A DNA stretch of 64,000 bases from Acidaminococcus sp. (GCA_019416065.1 DXYB01000001.1:66189-130188), one strand, 5' to 3'. Positions 17,295 through 25,929 are shown, numbered from the stretch's first letter. Notes: generated from the letters alone by a model not told the origin. Numbers and translations are program-made.

Positions 17295-18153
17295 TACATT
17301 CTCCTTGTACCCCATTTTCCCGCACCAATCGGTTATACAGTTCCCGTTTAGGGACTTTGTATTTTTTCGCCGTTTGGGAAAGGGCTTCTTTTTTATCCAT
17401 ACCGCCTGCTAGCAGCTGCTTCACTTCCTCTAAAGGGTCTATCTGAAGTGACACAGGTTCAGCTTTTCCCGGTGCAATCACTAGGACAAACTCGCCGCGT
17501 GGCGAACTTTCTTCCAGATGCTGTCGTACTTCTGCAATGCTACCCCGGAAAAATTCCTCATGAACCTTGGTCAGTTCCCGGCACATGGCCATATCCCGAT
17601 TGCCCCAGACCATTTCAATATCCTGCAAGACTTCCCGGATGCGATGGGGCGCTTCATAAAGAATAAGGGTTGCCGGAATCTCTTTCCACGCTTTCAATTG
17701 CTCTTGCCGTTTTGCTTTTGTTTTTGGCAAAAAGCCCCCAAAGAAAAATGGTGTAGTTCCTAGACCGGAAGCTACTAGTGCCGTTAGCGCCGCATTCGCT
17801 CCCGGTATGGGTACCACCAAAATGCCGCGAGCAATTGCCTCTTTGGCAGCTGCTTCCCCAGGATCCGAAATTCCCGGAAAGCCAGCGTCACTGACCAGCA
17901 CAACATTTTCACCATCCTCCAGAGCTTGCAGCAAAACCGGTCCTGCTTTTTCCTTATTGTTTTCATGATAACTCAGCATGGGTTTGCCATGAATTTCAAA
18001 ATGATTCAACAGTTGCCGAGTATGCCGGGTATCTTCTGCCGCAATCAGGTCTGCTTCTTTAAGCATCCGTACGGCCCGGAACGTCATATCCTCCAGATTG
18101 CCGATGGGAGTAGCGCATAAGTACAAAATGCCCTTCTTTGCTTCCATGATCAT
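17272..18153 (-). CDS. rsmI: 16S rRNA 2'-O-ribose C1402 methyltransferase RsmI
   Basis: 293 residues of the tetrapyrrole-methylase-like family: GILYLCATPIGNLEDMTFRAV, AAEDTRHTRQLLNHF, VSDAGFPGISDPG, PIPGANAALTALVASGL and YEAPHRI are its signatures. It methylates the ribose of C1402 in the decoding centre. Its ATG overlaps the trmN6 stop (ATGA). The C-terminal helix-turn-helix-like tail (GGMDKKEALSQTAKKYKVPKRE) is usual in the family. Confidence 0.94.
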   Translation of the reverse strand: MIMEAKKGILYLCATPIGNLEDMTFRAVRMLKEADLIAAEDTRHTRQLLNHFEIHGKPMLSYHENNKEKAGPVLLQALEDGENVVLVSDAGFPGISDPGEAAAKEAIARGILVVPIPGANAALTALVASGLGTTPFFFGGFLPKTKAKRQEQLKAWKEIPATLILYEAPHRIREVLQDIEMVWGNRDMAMCRELTKVHEEFFRGSIAEVRQHLEESSPRGEFVLVIAPGKAEPVSLQIDPLEEVKQLLAGGMDKKEALSQTAKKYKVPKRELYNRLVRENGVQGECNGTVAGS

Positions 18154-18869
18154 GCCTCATTTTTTCCATAATATGTCAGGGTATCCTGGGTATATCCGCC
18201 ACTGGTCGTATACATAACAAGAGGAGGCAGCACCGTTAGTCCAGGGTGCCCTCCTTTCACAAATTCCGCCAGAAAGATCCAGGCCGGCCGTTCCAATTTG
18301 GCATGGACCCACTGGAGCTTTTTTACTTCCAAATGGTATTTGGCTCCCAAAAGCACCGCTTCCGTAAAGCGTTCTGGAAGCTGCACCAGAGCAAAACGTC
18401 CTTTGGTTTTTAGCGCATATGCCGCCGCCTGAAAAAAATCTTCCAGCGAAGTATCTATTTCGTGACAAGCCGTCCGCCCATTCTGGCGTTTGCGTCCCCC
18501 TATCCGGTAAGGAGGATTGGCCAGAACCAGATCCATCGTTTCACTGGTAAGAAACTGGGGCAATGCCCGTACATCAATTTGCCTGGCTTCCACCGTCTGG
18601 GTGAGCCCGTTACTTTTTATGCTTTCTTGGAACAACTCCACCATCCGGGGATTATTATCAATACCCAGTACATGTCCTGCGCCACGTTGCTGCACTAATA
18701 GACTCACAGCACCTGTGCCGCATCCCAGGTCCAGTACCTTGGCATTTTTTACCACATGGGGGAAGGCAGCCAAGAATACGGCATCCGTAGTAAAACAAAA
18801 TTCCGTGGGGTCCTGCCAAATTTTCGTTATCCCATCCGGCAGGCAGTCCAGCCGCAGCGTTTTATCCAC
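18150..18869 (-). CDS. tRNA1(Val) A37 N6-methyltransferase family protein (TrmN6/YabB)
   Basis: About 239 residues with a Rossmann methyltransferase core (VLDLGCGTGAVSLLVQQRG) and the adenine-N6 motif NPPY (VLANPPYRIGG). The start is taken as the GTG of VDKTLRLDCL, which has GGGGAG six bases upstream. Earlier starts overlap the ricT coding sequence extensively. It lies between ricT and rsmI as yabB does in Bacillus, but yabA and a GIY-YIG gene are absent here. Confidence 0.88.
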   Translation of the reverse strand: MDKTLRLDCLPDGITKIWQDPTEFCFTTDAVFLAAFPHVVKNAKVLDLGCGTGAVSLLVQQRGAGHVLGIDNNPRMVELFQESIKSNGLTQTVEARQIDVRALPQFLTSETMDLVLANPPYRIGGRKRQNGRTACHEIDTSLEDFFQAAAYALKTKGRFALVQLPERFTEAVLLGAKYHLEVKKLQWVHAKLERPAWIFLAEFVKGGHPGLTVLPPLVMYTTSGGYTQDTLTYYGKNEA

Positions 18870-19746
18870 GTTTATCTCCCCGGTGATTGGACCGATGTTG
18901 TGGTTTTTCCACTTGGGATACCACTTCCACAATTTCGTCCCATCCTACTTCGATCTGGTTTCCCGGGGATAGTTCCACCGCCACCATCTGTTCCCGGCGG
19001 CTGATCCGCATCACCATGCCTTCCCCGCTGGGGGTAACCACTTTCATCCCGGGTTTTGGGGTAATCTGTTTCTCCCGTTCCTGTGTCTTTTTCTTGGGGC
19101 AACGGTCACAATACATCCCGCTTTCATACTTAAGGCAGCACAACAGGCGGCCACAAATCCCCGATATTTTTGTAGGATTGAGGGAAAGATTTTGTTCCTT
19201 GGCCATTTTAATAGAAACCGGCTGAAAATCTTCCAAAAAGCTGGCACAGCACAAAGGCCGCCCACAGCAGCCGATACCGCCTAATGTTTTGGCTTCGTCC
19301 CGCACCCCGATCTGCCGCAGCTCAATCCGTGTACGGAATACAGCCGCCAGGTCTTTAACCAATTCCCGGAAATCAATGCGTCCATCTGCCGTAAAATAAA
19401 ATACGATTTTTCCTACATCAAACGTATATTCCACATTGACCAGATGCATGGGCAGCTTTCTTGCTGCAATTTTCTTTTCGCAAATGGCATAGGCCTCTTT
19501 TTCCTTCTGACGATTTTCTGCGGCCTTTTGATCGTCTTCTGCCGTTGCTTTGCGAACGACATTTTTCAAGGGATGCACAACCTGGCTTTCTTCCATTTCC
19601 CTTGGACCTAGCACCACGGTTCCGTATTCAATCCCCCGGGCCGTTTCCACAATAACGTGGTCCCCGATGGTAAGCGCATAGTCTCCTGGTATAAAATAAT
19701 AAATTTTTCCGGCCCGTTTAAACCGGACCCCCACGATGGTGACCAT
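18862..19746 (-). CDS. PSP1 domain protein, RicT/YaaT-like
   Basis: 294 residues with the PSP1 domain and characteristic cysteines (GGIGCCGRPLCCASF near 158-172, GRLLCCLKYESGMYCDRC near 195-212). In Bacillus the RicT subunit of the RicAFT complex binds iron-sulfur clusters and helps RNase Y-dependent mRNA processing. Partner genes ricA and ricF are not in this window. It overlaps the 3' end of holB by 29 bases. Confidence 0.88.
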   Translation of the reverse strand: MVTIVGVRFKRAGKIYYFIPGDYALTIGDHVIVETARGIEYGTVVLGPREMEESQVVHPLKNVVRKATAEDDQKAAENRQKEKEAYAICEKKIAARKLPMHLVNVEYTFDVGKIVFYFTADGRIDFRELVKDLAAVFRTRIELRQIGVRDEAKTLGGIGCCGRPLCCASFLEDFQPVSIKMAKEQNLSLNPTKISGICGRLLCCLKYESGMYCDRCPKKKTQEREKQITPKPGMKVVTPSGEGMVMRISRREQMVAVELSPGNQIEVGWDEIVEVVSQVEKPQHRSNHRGDKRG

Positions 19747-20758
19747 GGGCCACCTCCTTTCCGATCTGTAAAAATAAAGCTTCCAGCACTAGGCGCCGGT
19801 TCACAAATGAACCCACTCCCTGCCGAGCTTCCTGTAAGAATTCTAATGCACGGCGGAGTGCTTCTATCGGCCAATTGGCAAAAAGTGTGGTCAGGCGTCC
19901 CCGCAGATCTTCATTATATAAAGGCACCGTAAGACAGGTTCTAAGAACCAGTCCGTCCCGCAGTAGCAGGGCAAGAAGTTCCAGAATCATAAGGCTTTCT
20001 TGTCGTTCACTGCGAAGCACCAAGGGAACCGTTGCCATAAACGTTAAAAGTTCCCCCTGTCCTACGCGATCCAGTATTTCCAAAAGTTCTTTTCTTAGTT
20101 CCAGCGCATTGGCTTGAAACATGGTGACAGCCTTACCTATACTGCCTCCAGCCAGGGCCGCCAAAATCTTTTTTTGCGCCGTCCATATCTGCCAATTTTT
20201 ATCCCCCGGCGCCGCATTTGGCAGAGCCGGCAACATTTCCAATACTTTCTGGGTTTCTGCTTTCGTCAGCGGAGCAAAATGCAGTTGAATAACCCGGCTG
20301 CGAATCGTTGGCAAGAGCCGTTCCACGTGATCCGTCACCAGAATAAATAACCAGTATGCCGGTGGCTCCTCTAATAGTTTCAGCAGGCTATTTTGGGCCG
20401 CTTCATTCATCTTGTCGGCTTGGTCAATCAGACACACTTTATAGGGGCTTAGCACCGGAGCCATTGCCGCCACTTTAACCAAGTTTTGGATCTGGGACAG
20501 GACAATAAAGGCGCCCTGTGGTTCCACTTGCAAATAATCCGGATGCGCTCCCTGGTTCATGGCGCGGCAGCTTTCGCAAAAGCACCTATGGAAAGGATCG
20601 CTAAGACACAAAAATGCTTTGGCAAATTGCTGCGCCACCTTCTTTTTTCCGATACCCTCCGTACCGTAGAAAAGTAAGGACGGGGTTTTGCGCTTACCAT
20701 GGAGCATGTGCTCCAAAAACGCTTTATTCTCCTCATGTCCAATGATCCCGTCCCACAT
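19718..20758 (-). CDS. holB: DNA polymerase III delta' subunit
   Basis: 346 residues of the clamp-loader family. The P-loop is FYGTEGIGKKKVAQQFAKAF, a zinc module (CLSDPFHRCFCESC) follows, and KVCLIDQADKM takes the Walker B position. LLEEPPAYWLFILVTD and RSRVIQLHFAPL are conserved. It forms part of the loader that puts the beta clamp on DNA. It lies 14 bases after tmk. The Bacillus genes between tmk and holB (yaaQ, yaaR) are missing. Confidence 0.92.
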   Translation of the reverse strand: MWDGIIGHEENKAFLEHMLHGKRKTPSLLFYGTEGIGKKKVAQQFAKAFLCLSDPFHRCFCESCRAMNQGAHPDYLQVEPQGAFIVLSQIQNLVKVAAMAPVLSPYKVCLIDQADKMNEAAQNSLLKLLEEPPAYWLFILVTDHVERLLPTIRSRVIQLHFAPLTKAETQKVLEMLPALPNAAPGDKNWQIWTAQKKILAALAGGSIGKAVTMFQANALELRKELLEILDRVGQGELLTFMATVPLVLRSERQESLMILELLALLLRDGLVLRTCLTVPLYNEDLRGRLTTLFANWPIEALRRALEFLQEARQGVGSFVNRRLVLEALFLQIGKEVAHGHHRGGPV

Positions 20759-20772
20759 AGCTTTGCCCTTTC

Positions 20773-21393
20773 TTATTTGTATGGTTCCAACTGTTTTACA
20801 ATCTCAGCGGTAATGACCGCTACATTTTGCAGTGCATCCACCACCAAAAACCGTTTCGGTTCTTCTTTAGCCAGCGCCAAGTAGCCTTGCCGTACTTGAT
20901 TCTGAAAATCCAGCCCGGCCAGTTCAAATTTATCCACCGCGCCCCTGGCTTCCCGCCTGCGCAGTAGAGCCTCGGGGGCCCCATCTAAGAGAATGGTCAA
21001 ATCCGGCACCAGATGACCCGTAGCAAAGTTTCCCAACTGGCGCAGCTCGGAAAGATCTAGCCCCCCCAGTACGCCCTGATAAACCAAGGTGGAATCACTA
21101 AACCGGTCGCAAATCACCACTTTCCCCGCCAATAATGCGGGACGAATCACCTGATCCACATGATCTGCCCGGGCAGACAGCTGCAATAGTGCTTCCGTTT
21201 TCGGAGACAGGGAACGCGCTGGATCCAGGGCAAACTCCCGGAGTTGTTCAGCCAGCTCCGTGCCTCCTGGTTCCCGTGTCACAACGGTTTCCCGTCCATA
21301 CAGTTGAAACCATTGGGAAATTTTCTCTGCCTGGGTGGTCTTACCCCCACCGTCCGGCCCTTCCAGCGTCAAAAACAGTCCTTTTTTACTCAT
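20773..21393 (-). CDS. tmk: Thymidylate kinase
   Basis: 206 residues: P-loop LEGPDGGGKTTQ, the DR(Y/F) motif in ICDRFSDSTLVYQG and TREPGGTELAEQLRE. It phosphorylates dTMP to dTDP. Its ATG overlaps the stop of the upstream decarboxylase gene (ATGA). Confidence 0.96.
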   Translation of the reverse strand: MSKKGLFLTLEGPDGGGKTTQAEKISQWFQLYGRETVVTREPGGTELAEQLREFALDPARSLSPKTEALLQLSARADHVDQVIRPALLAGKVVICDRFSDSTLVYQGVLGGLDLSELRQLGNFATGHLVPDLTILLDGAPEALLRRREARGAVDKFELAGLDFQNQVRQGYLALAKEEPKRFLVVDALQNVAVITAEIVKQLEPYK

Positions 21394-22835
21394 GCTATAA
21401 CCTCAATATGCCGAAGCAAAGGATCCTTTGGACCACTGACAACAAGTCCTCGTTTTCGCATCGTTTCACAATAAGAAAGCAGTTCCGCCGTAATTTTTTC
21501 ACCAGGCATCACCACAGGAATCCCGGGCGGGTAAAAACTAATACTCTCCCCTGCGATTTTTCCTGCCGCTTCCAAAAATGCTACCGGGTGATGGGGTGCA
21601 AAAAACGCTTCCCGCGGCAAAAGCACCCTCTCAGGCAACTGAGTTACAGGTGCTGCCGGTAAAATTTTATGCCCGGGCTTACGGATCTTCTGCAAGGTCT
21701 TGACAATCGTTTCTATTGCAGCAGGAAATTCCGGGTTAACATCGGCATAGGTAACTAAAAACAAAACATGTTCCTCATCCACCAGTTCCACGGCTACGCC
21801 CTCTTGCCGCAAGGCATCCGCCGCTTCTGGTCCTGTCACGCCCAAGGCACTGACACGAATGGTCACTTTCCCAGGGTCCATGGCTACAACGCCGCCTTTA
21901 CCGATCAGTTCTTGTTCCAGAACCGGCAGCTCGGAAATGGTATGCAGCGCATCTCGCAGTTGCTGTGCGGCCTGAATAGAGGCCTCTGCCATCATTTTAC
22001 CATACGCCGCCAGCTGGGCACGTGCCCCATCCAAAGATCCCAGCAAAAGATAATTGGGGCTCGTCGTCGCCATAAGGCTTGCCGCCGCTTCCATTGCTTC
22101 CGGACGCAGTCGTTTATAGTTGACCTGCAGCAGGCTGCACTGTGTCATAGCCCCCAGAAGTTTATGCGTGCTTTGGGCCGCTGCATCTGCTCCTGAGGCC
22201 ATAGCAGAAGGTGGCAGTTTCTTAGAAAAACCAAGATGGGGCCCGTGGGCTTCGTCCACTAGCAATACGGCATCGTGCCGGTGGGTAATTTCTGCGATTT
22301 TTTTAGTATCTGCCGCAAGGCCAAAATAATCCGGTGTAGTCAAAAACACGGCCTTACTGTCCGGATGCTCATTAAACGCTTTTTCCACCTGTCCTGGGGT
22401 AATCTGTAAAACCATATGCCAGGTATCATCATAAGGTGGCTGCAAATACACGGGCACCAATCCGCCTAAAATTAAGCCGCCCAATACACTGCGATGGCAA
22501 TTTCGGGGAAGGATGATTTTATCGCCTGGCCGTAAGGCTCCCAGCAGCATGCTGTGAATCAGCCCTGTTGTGCCATTGACACCCAAAAAACAGCGATCGG
22601 AGCCATAAAGATGGGCCGCCAGTTTTTCCGTCTCCTGGATACATCCTGAGGGGTGGTGCAGATCATCCAACTCTGCCATCAAGGAAACATCACTTTCCAG
22701 TGCCACGTCACCCACCAGATGGCGAAGCTCCTTATCCGCACCACGGCCGCCTTTATGACCGGGCGTATGAAGGGGATACACGTGCTGCTGCCGATACTTT
22801 TCCACGGCAGAAAGCAGTGGTTTGTTGTCTGTCAC
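21390..22835 (-). CDS. Orn/Lys/Arg decarboxylase family, PLP-dependent (YaaO-like)
   Basis: 481 residues with the fold-type I decarboxylase layout. A TPGHKGGRG motif is near the N-terminus, FLGVNGTTGLIHSML binds phosphate, VDEAHGPHLGFSKKLP holds the PLP aspartate and histidine, and the Schiff-base lysine is in QSTHKLLGAMTQ. The family decarboxylates lysine, arginine or ornithine, or is uncharacterised in the YaaO branch; the substrate cannot be assigned here. The GTG start uses an AAGGAG located inside the end of the preceding small gene. It precedes tmk as in Bacillus. Confidence 0.88.
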   Translation of the reverse strand: MTDNKPLLSAVEKYRQQHVYPLHTPGHKGGRGADKELRHLVGDVALESDVSLMAELDDLHHPSGCIQETEKLAAHLYGSDRCFLGVNGTTGLIHSMLLGALRPGDKIILPRNCHRSVLGGLILGGLVPVYLQPPYDDTWHMVLQITPGQVEKAFNEHPDSKAVFLTTPDYFGLAADTKKIAEITHRHDAVLLVDEAHGPHLGFSKKLPPSAMASGADAAAQSTHKLLGAMTQCSLLQVNYKRLRPEAMEAAASLMATTSPNYLLLGSLDGARAQLAAYGKMMAEASIQAAQQLRDALHTISELPVLEQELIGKGGVVAMDPGKVTIRVSALGVTGPEAADALRQEGVAVELVDEEHVLFLVTYADVNPEFPAAIETIVKTLQKIRKPGHKILPAAPVTQLPERVLLPREAFFAPHHPVAFLEAAGKIAGESISFYPPGIPVVMPGEKITAELLSYCETMRKRGLVVSGPKDPLLRHIEVIA

Positions 22836-22838
22836 GAT

Positions 22839-23018
22839 TTATTCTCCTTTGGTGCGGCCTTTTTTAGCAGTTTTTTTATTCCGATCCTTAATAAATTCCA
22901 GTCCCAAGGCTACTCCGCCCAAAACAGCGGCACAGCCGCCCATAGGAGTCCAGCCTCCGGCTACATTTCCGACAATCACGAAAAAGAGCAACCCCGCCAA
23001 AACGAGTTTGGTTCTCAT
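22839..23018 (-). CDS. Small membrane protein of unknown function
   Basis: 59 residues: a short basic start (MRTKLVLAGLLFFVIVGNVAG), one or two hydrophobic segments (a second at VLGGVALGLEFI), and a lysine-rich end (NKKTAKKGRTKGE). Not a family I recognise. A GGAG motif lies upstream of the ATG. Its last codons supply the ribosome site for the decarboxylase, whose GTG begins 3 bases after its stop. This suggests a real, coupled gene. Confidence 0.65.
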   Translation of the reverse strand: MRTKLVLAGLLFFVIVGNVAGGWTPMGGCAAVLGGVALGLEFIKDRNKKTAKKGRTKGE

Positions 23019-23068
23019 CTTTGTCTCCTTCCTGTACCTCTATATCCCTGCACCGTATTTCTTGTAAT

Positions 23069-23096
23069 AAAAAAGCCCGTCCCACAGGACGAGCCT
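23069..23096 (-). terminator. Intrinsic terminator after tRNA-Ser
   Basis: A 10-bp stem (23073-23082 with 23087-23096, G-U allowed) with a four-base loop, followed by a T run on the minus strand. It ends the tRNA transcript just before the small membrane protein gene. Confidence 0.8.
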
Positions 23097-23106
23097 AAAT
23101 GTTAAA

Positions 23107-23197
23107 TGGCGGAGTGGGAGAGATTTGAACTCTCGCGAGGTTTAACCCCCCTAACGATTTAGCAAACCGTCCTCTTCAGCCACTTGAGTACCACTCC
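23107..23197 (-). tRNA. tRNA-Ser(GCU)
   Basis: 91 bases including an encoded CCA. The acceptor stem GGAGTGG/CCACTCC closes it. The anticodon loop TTTGCTAAA gives anticodon GCT, reading AGC and AGU. The long variable arm (GTTAGGGGGGTTAAACCTCGC) is typical of serine tRNAs, and the T arm reads GAGAGTTCAAATCTCTC. It has its own promoter and terminator. Confidence 0.97.
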
Positions 23198-23218
23198 ATA
23201 AAACCGGCTGACTGGTTT

Positions 23219-23247
23219 ATCATACACAAAAAAATATGCTTTGTCAA
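23219..23247 (-). promoter_or_regulatory. Promoter of tRNA-Ser
   Basis: TTGACA (23242-23247) and TATGAT (23219-23224) with a 17-base spacer, about 20 bases before the tRNA 5' end. The -35 element overlaps the stop codon of the MATE gene. Confidence 0.8.
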
Positions 23248-24602
23248 GCAGTTTTTAAGAATCCTTGGTGTCTCTTTCTTCGCAGATAGCGATAGAACCA
23301 AAGTGCCAGCACAATCTGGAGCAAAGAAGATAAAGGGGTGGCTAATCCAATATGGAACAAGGAAACCGGCTGCCACAAGCTCATGGCATAACTCACCGGG
23401 ACCCGCACCAAAAAAGCGGACAAAATTCCCTGCAGCATCACAAACCGGGTTTGTCCCATGCCGTTGTAAAACCCGATAAAGCAGAAGAACACAGGCGTTA
23501 AAATACAATCAATGGCATACGCCTGCAGATAATCCCAAGAAGCTTCAATAATCTGGGTATCTTGCGAAAATAGACCGGACAAAGTATCCCCGTGGAACCA
23601 TGCTCCAAAGCTCATAAAACAGCCCAGACTGGCAGCAATCATAATGGCATACCGCAGAGCCTGCGTAGCCCGTTCCATCTTGCCAGCACCGTAATTTTGC
23701 GCCACAAAGGCCGCCAAAGACTGCATAAACGCCGACGGGCAAAGCATGATAAACCCGCATACCTTTTCCGCGACCCCCACCCCGGCAGAAGCCACAACGC
23801 CCAGCGTATTGACAATGGCCATGACGATCAAAAACGATACACTGACCATAAAATCCTGAATGGCAATCGGGACCCCTATGCCCACAATTCGCCGGATAAG
23901 GCTCTTATGCCAACGGAAATTTTTACGGACAGAAAAAGAAAAAGGCAGTGTTTTTTTCCGGATGACCACAAGACTGAGTATCACGCTAAGGGCCTGTGCA
24001 ATAACGGTCGCCAAGGCGGCGCCTGCGGCTCCCATATGAAAGCCTGCTACCAGTGCTAAATCCCCGAATACATTGCCCACACAGGCGACCATAACCGCAA
24101 AAAGCGGCGTCATGGAATCACCCATTCCACGAAACACGCAGGAAATTAGATTGTACGCAACCACGACCAGCATACCAGCTCCGCAAATCCGGATATAACT
24201 ACTAGTAGCTTCCAAAGCTTCCGGCGGTGCCTGCAGCCAGGCTGAAAGCTGCGGTGCCAAAACAGCCATAAAAAGCGCTAACAAGATCCCGCCAGCGGTA
24301 AATAAAGCCATGGTGGCACCGACAGTTTCTCCCGCTTTGGTTTCTTCTCTTTTGCCAATCTGCTGTCCCAATACCACTGTACATCCCATGGACATGGCAG
24401 CCACCAGGTTGGTCACGGTCATAAGCAGCTGGCTGCCAGTAGAAACAGCGGAGACCTGCGCCGCATCAGAAAAATGTCCCACCACCAATAAGTCCACAGC
24501 ACCATAGACGGCCTGTAAGAATAGCGCTGCCAGCACAGGAAGTGCAAAACGAATCAGCGGTTGTAAAATTTTTCCTTCTGTAAAATGATGTACTGTTGCC
24601 AT
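23244..24602 (-). CDS. MATE family efflux transporter
   Basis: 452 residues with the two six-helix MatE repeats typical of the family (start LIRFALPVLAALFLQAVYGAVDLLVVG; second half from about residue 235, RRIVGIGVPIAIQDFMVS). These inner-membrane proteins export cationic compounds or metabolites in exchange for Na+ or H+. The substrate is unknown. It lies 9 bases after a membrane-anchored methyltransferase gene. Confidence 0.9.
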   Translation of the reverse strand: MATVHHFTEGKILQPLIRFALPVLAALFLQAVYGAVDLLVVGHFSDAAQVSAVSTGSQLLMTVTNLVAAMSMGCTVVLGQQIGKREETKAGETVGATMALFTAGGILLALFMAVLAPQLSAWLQAPPEALEATSSYIRICGAGMLVVVAYNLISCVFRGMGDSMTPLFAVMVACVGNVFGDLALVAGFHMGAAGAALATVIAQALSVILSLVVIRKKTLPFSFSVRKNFRWHKSLIRRIVGIGVPIAIQDFMVSVSFLIVMAIVNTLGVVASAGVGVAEKVCGFIMLCPSAFMQSLAAFVAQNYGAGKMERATQALRYAIMIAASLGCFMSFGAWFHGDTLSGLFSQDTQIIEASWDYLQAYAIDCILTPVFFCFIGFYNGMGQTRFVMLQGILSAFLVRVPVSYAMSLWQPVSLFHIGLATPLSSLLQIVLALWFYRYLRRKRHQGFLKTA

Positions 24603-24611
24603 CGCATCCTC

Positions 24612-25412
24612 TTATTTTTTTCGCCCGATCAAAAGGGCGCTGCCTGTTAGATCCAGTTTTTTGGCTTCTGCTGCTGTCATAAATTTACCATCGTCCGTAG
24701 GGAAGAACGCTCCTTCCACGCTCTCGATTTTTTGCAGCTGGCGCAGAAGAAAGTCCCGATCCCCTCCATATACGCCTGGCGTAAAAATATCATGGATCAA
24801 AAACCGCCCGCCTTTTTTGAGCGTACGCAAGCTTTCCACAAGAAGGCTCAGGCGATCTTCCACAGGTACCTGGGAATAGACGTAATTGCTCATTAGAAAA
24901 TCAAATGTGGCATCTGGGAACTCCACCTTAAGGGCATTGCCATACAAAAACACCACTTTTTTTATGCCTTCTGCCTTGGCGTTGGCCTCAGCGGCTTCCT
25001 TGGTATTTTCTGGATCCGCCTTAGGATCATAGGGATCTATCCCGATCACCATAGCCGTAGGATTTCTTTTTGCCACTGCGAGTGTCAATGCCCCGCGGCC
25101 ACAGCCTACTTCCAGCACTTTGGCATGGTCTGGTAACTGCACGGCTTCTGCGATTTTGTCCACAATTCGCCGGGATACAGACTGCGGGCTATTAAACGCA
25201 AAGGCTTGATACCGGGCACGTTCTACCTGAAAACGCTGAAAAAAGAATGCCGTTGCCATGGCCGTAAAAAAAATAATGATCAGCCGTAGCGTGGTACTCA
25301 TGCCCATACCCCAAAAACCCAGGAGCAACATCAAGGCCGCACTAATCCCCAGTCGCACGCCATAGGTTTTTACTTGGTTACCTGTGATCCAGTTGCCATA
25401 CTCTGCCTGCAT
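24612..25412 (-). CDS. Membrane-anchored SAM-dependent methyltransferase
   Basis: About 266 residues. Two hydrophobic segments near the N-terminus (GISAALMLLLGFWGMG and LIIIFFTAMATAFFF) are followed by a class I methyltransferase domain with VLEVGCGRGALTLAVAKR and IGIDPYDP. The target is unknown. The start at MQAEYGNWITGNQ is chosen because the longer frame begins inside the rpsO terminator; an AAAGGA lies 13 bases upstream. It probably forms a unit with the MATE gene. Confidence 0.8.
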   Translation of the reverse strand: MQAEYGNWITGNQVKTYGVRLGISAALMLLLGFWGMGMSTTLRLIIIFFTAMATAFFFQRFQVERARYQAFAFNSPQSVSRRIVDKIAEAVQLPDHAKVLEVGCGRGALTLAVAKRNPTAMVIGIDPYDPKADPENTKEAAEANAKAEGIKKVVFLYGNALKVEFPDATFDFLMSNYVYSQVPVEDRLSLLVESLRTLKKGGRFLIHDIFTPGVYGGDRDFLLRQLQKIESVEGAFFPTDDGKFMTAAEAKKLDLTGSALLIGRKK

Positions 25413-25469
25413 GATTTTTTCATCGTCCTTTCCATAATAATCTCTGAAGGTAAGGGGCCCATTCTCTGC

Positions 25470-25504
25470 GAAAAAGCACCACCTCCCGAAGGAAGTGGTG
25501 CTTT
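25470..25504 (-). terminator. Intrinsic terminator after rpsO
   Basis: A 13-bp stem, AAGCACCACTTCC pairing with GGAGGTGGTGCTT around a TTCG tetraloop, followed by a T run on the minus strand. Confidence 0.9.
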
Positions 25505-25514
25505 GTAACAATTC

Positions 25515-25781
25515 TTATTTCCGCAGGCCCAGTCTTTCCACAATGCTTCTGTAGCGTTCGATGTTTTTCTTCATCAAATAGTTCAGAAGGCCTCTGCGCT
25601 GCCCAACCATTTTCAGCAGGCCGCGGCGGGAATGATGGTCCTTCTTGTTATTTTTCAGATGTTCCGTCAGATAACCAATCCGTTCAGACAGGATGGCAAT
25701 CTGTACTTCCGGAGATCCGGTGTCCTGTTCGTTGATACGATAGGTTTCAATCAGTTCTTTTTTTCTTGCCGGTGTTAACAT
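25515..25781 (-). CDS. rpsO: 30S ribosomal protein S15
   Basis: 88 residues, the standard length, with the helical core (GSPEVQIAILSERIGYLTEHLK, KKDHHSRRGLLKMVGQRRGLLNYL). It binds the central domain of 16S rRNA early in assembly and commonly represses its own mRNA through the leader. An AAGGAGG precedes the ATG. A promoter and a 21-codon leader frame lie upstream and a strong terminator follows. Confidence 0.97.
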   Translation of the reverse strand: MLTPARKKELIETYRINEQDTGSPEVQIAILSERIGYLTEHLKNNKKDHHSRRGLLKMVGQRRGLLNYLMKKNIERYRSIVERLGLRK

Positions 25782-25800
25782 GTTCTTTTTCCTCCTTACG

Positions 25801-25866
25801 TTAAGTAACCGCCATGGCTAGTGCTGCCGTCGGAGTCTCGTACAGCAGAGCCAGGGTTGCTTTCAT
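25801..25866 (-). other. Possible 21-codon leader ORF in the rpsO 5' region
   Basis: Between promoter and rpsO an ATG preceded by GAGGGAG opens a frame starting MKATLALLYETPT and ending 19 bases before the rpsO start. The same stretch has GAGCCA/TGGCTC and GCTG/CAGC pairings. It may be a leader peptide, or the signal may be only the RNA fold that S15 binds. Confidence 0.3.
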
Positions 25867-25890
25867 GGCTCCCTCTAGGGATACCAGTGT

Positions 25891-25920
25891 ATTGTATCAT
25901 ACTTTCCTAGGGCTTGGCAA
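25891..25920 (-). promoter_or_regulatory. Promoter of rpsO
   Basis: TTGCCA (25915-25920) and TACAAT (25891-25896) on the minus strand with an 18-base spacer. The leader is about 100 bases. Confidence 0.65.
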
Positions 25921-25929
25921 CTCACTATT

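Noticed and set aside
25413..25511. N-terminal extension of the methyltransferase
   Set aside because: It spans the rpsO terminator hairpin; the ATG after it is more plausible.
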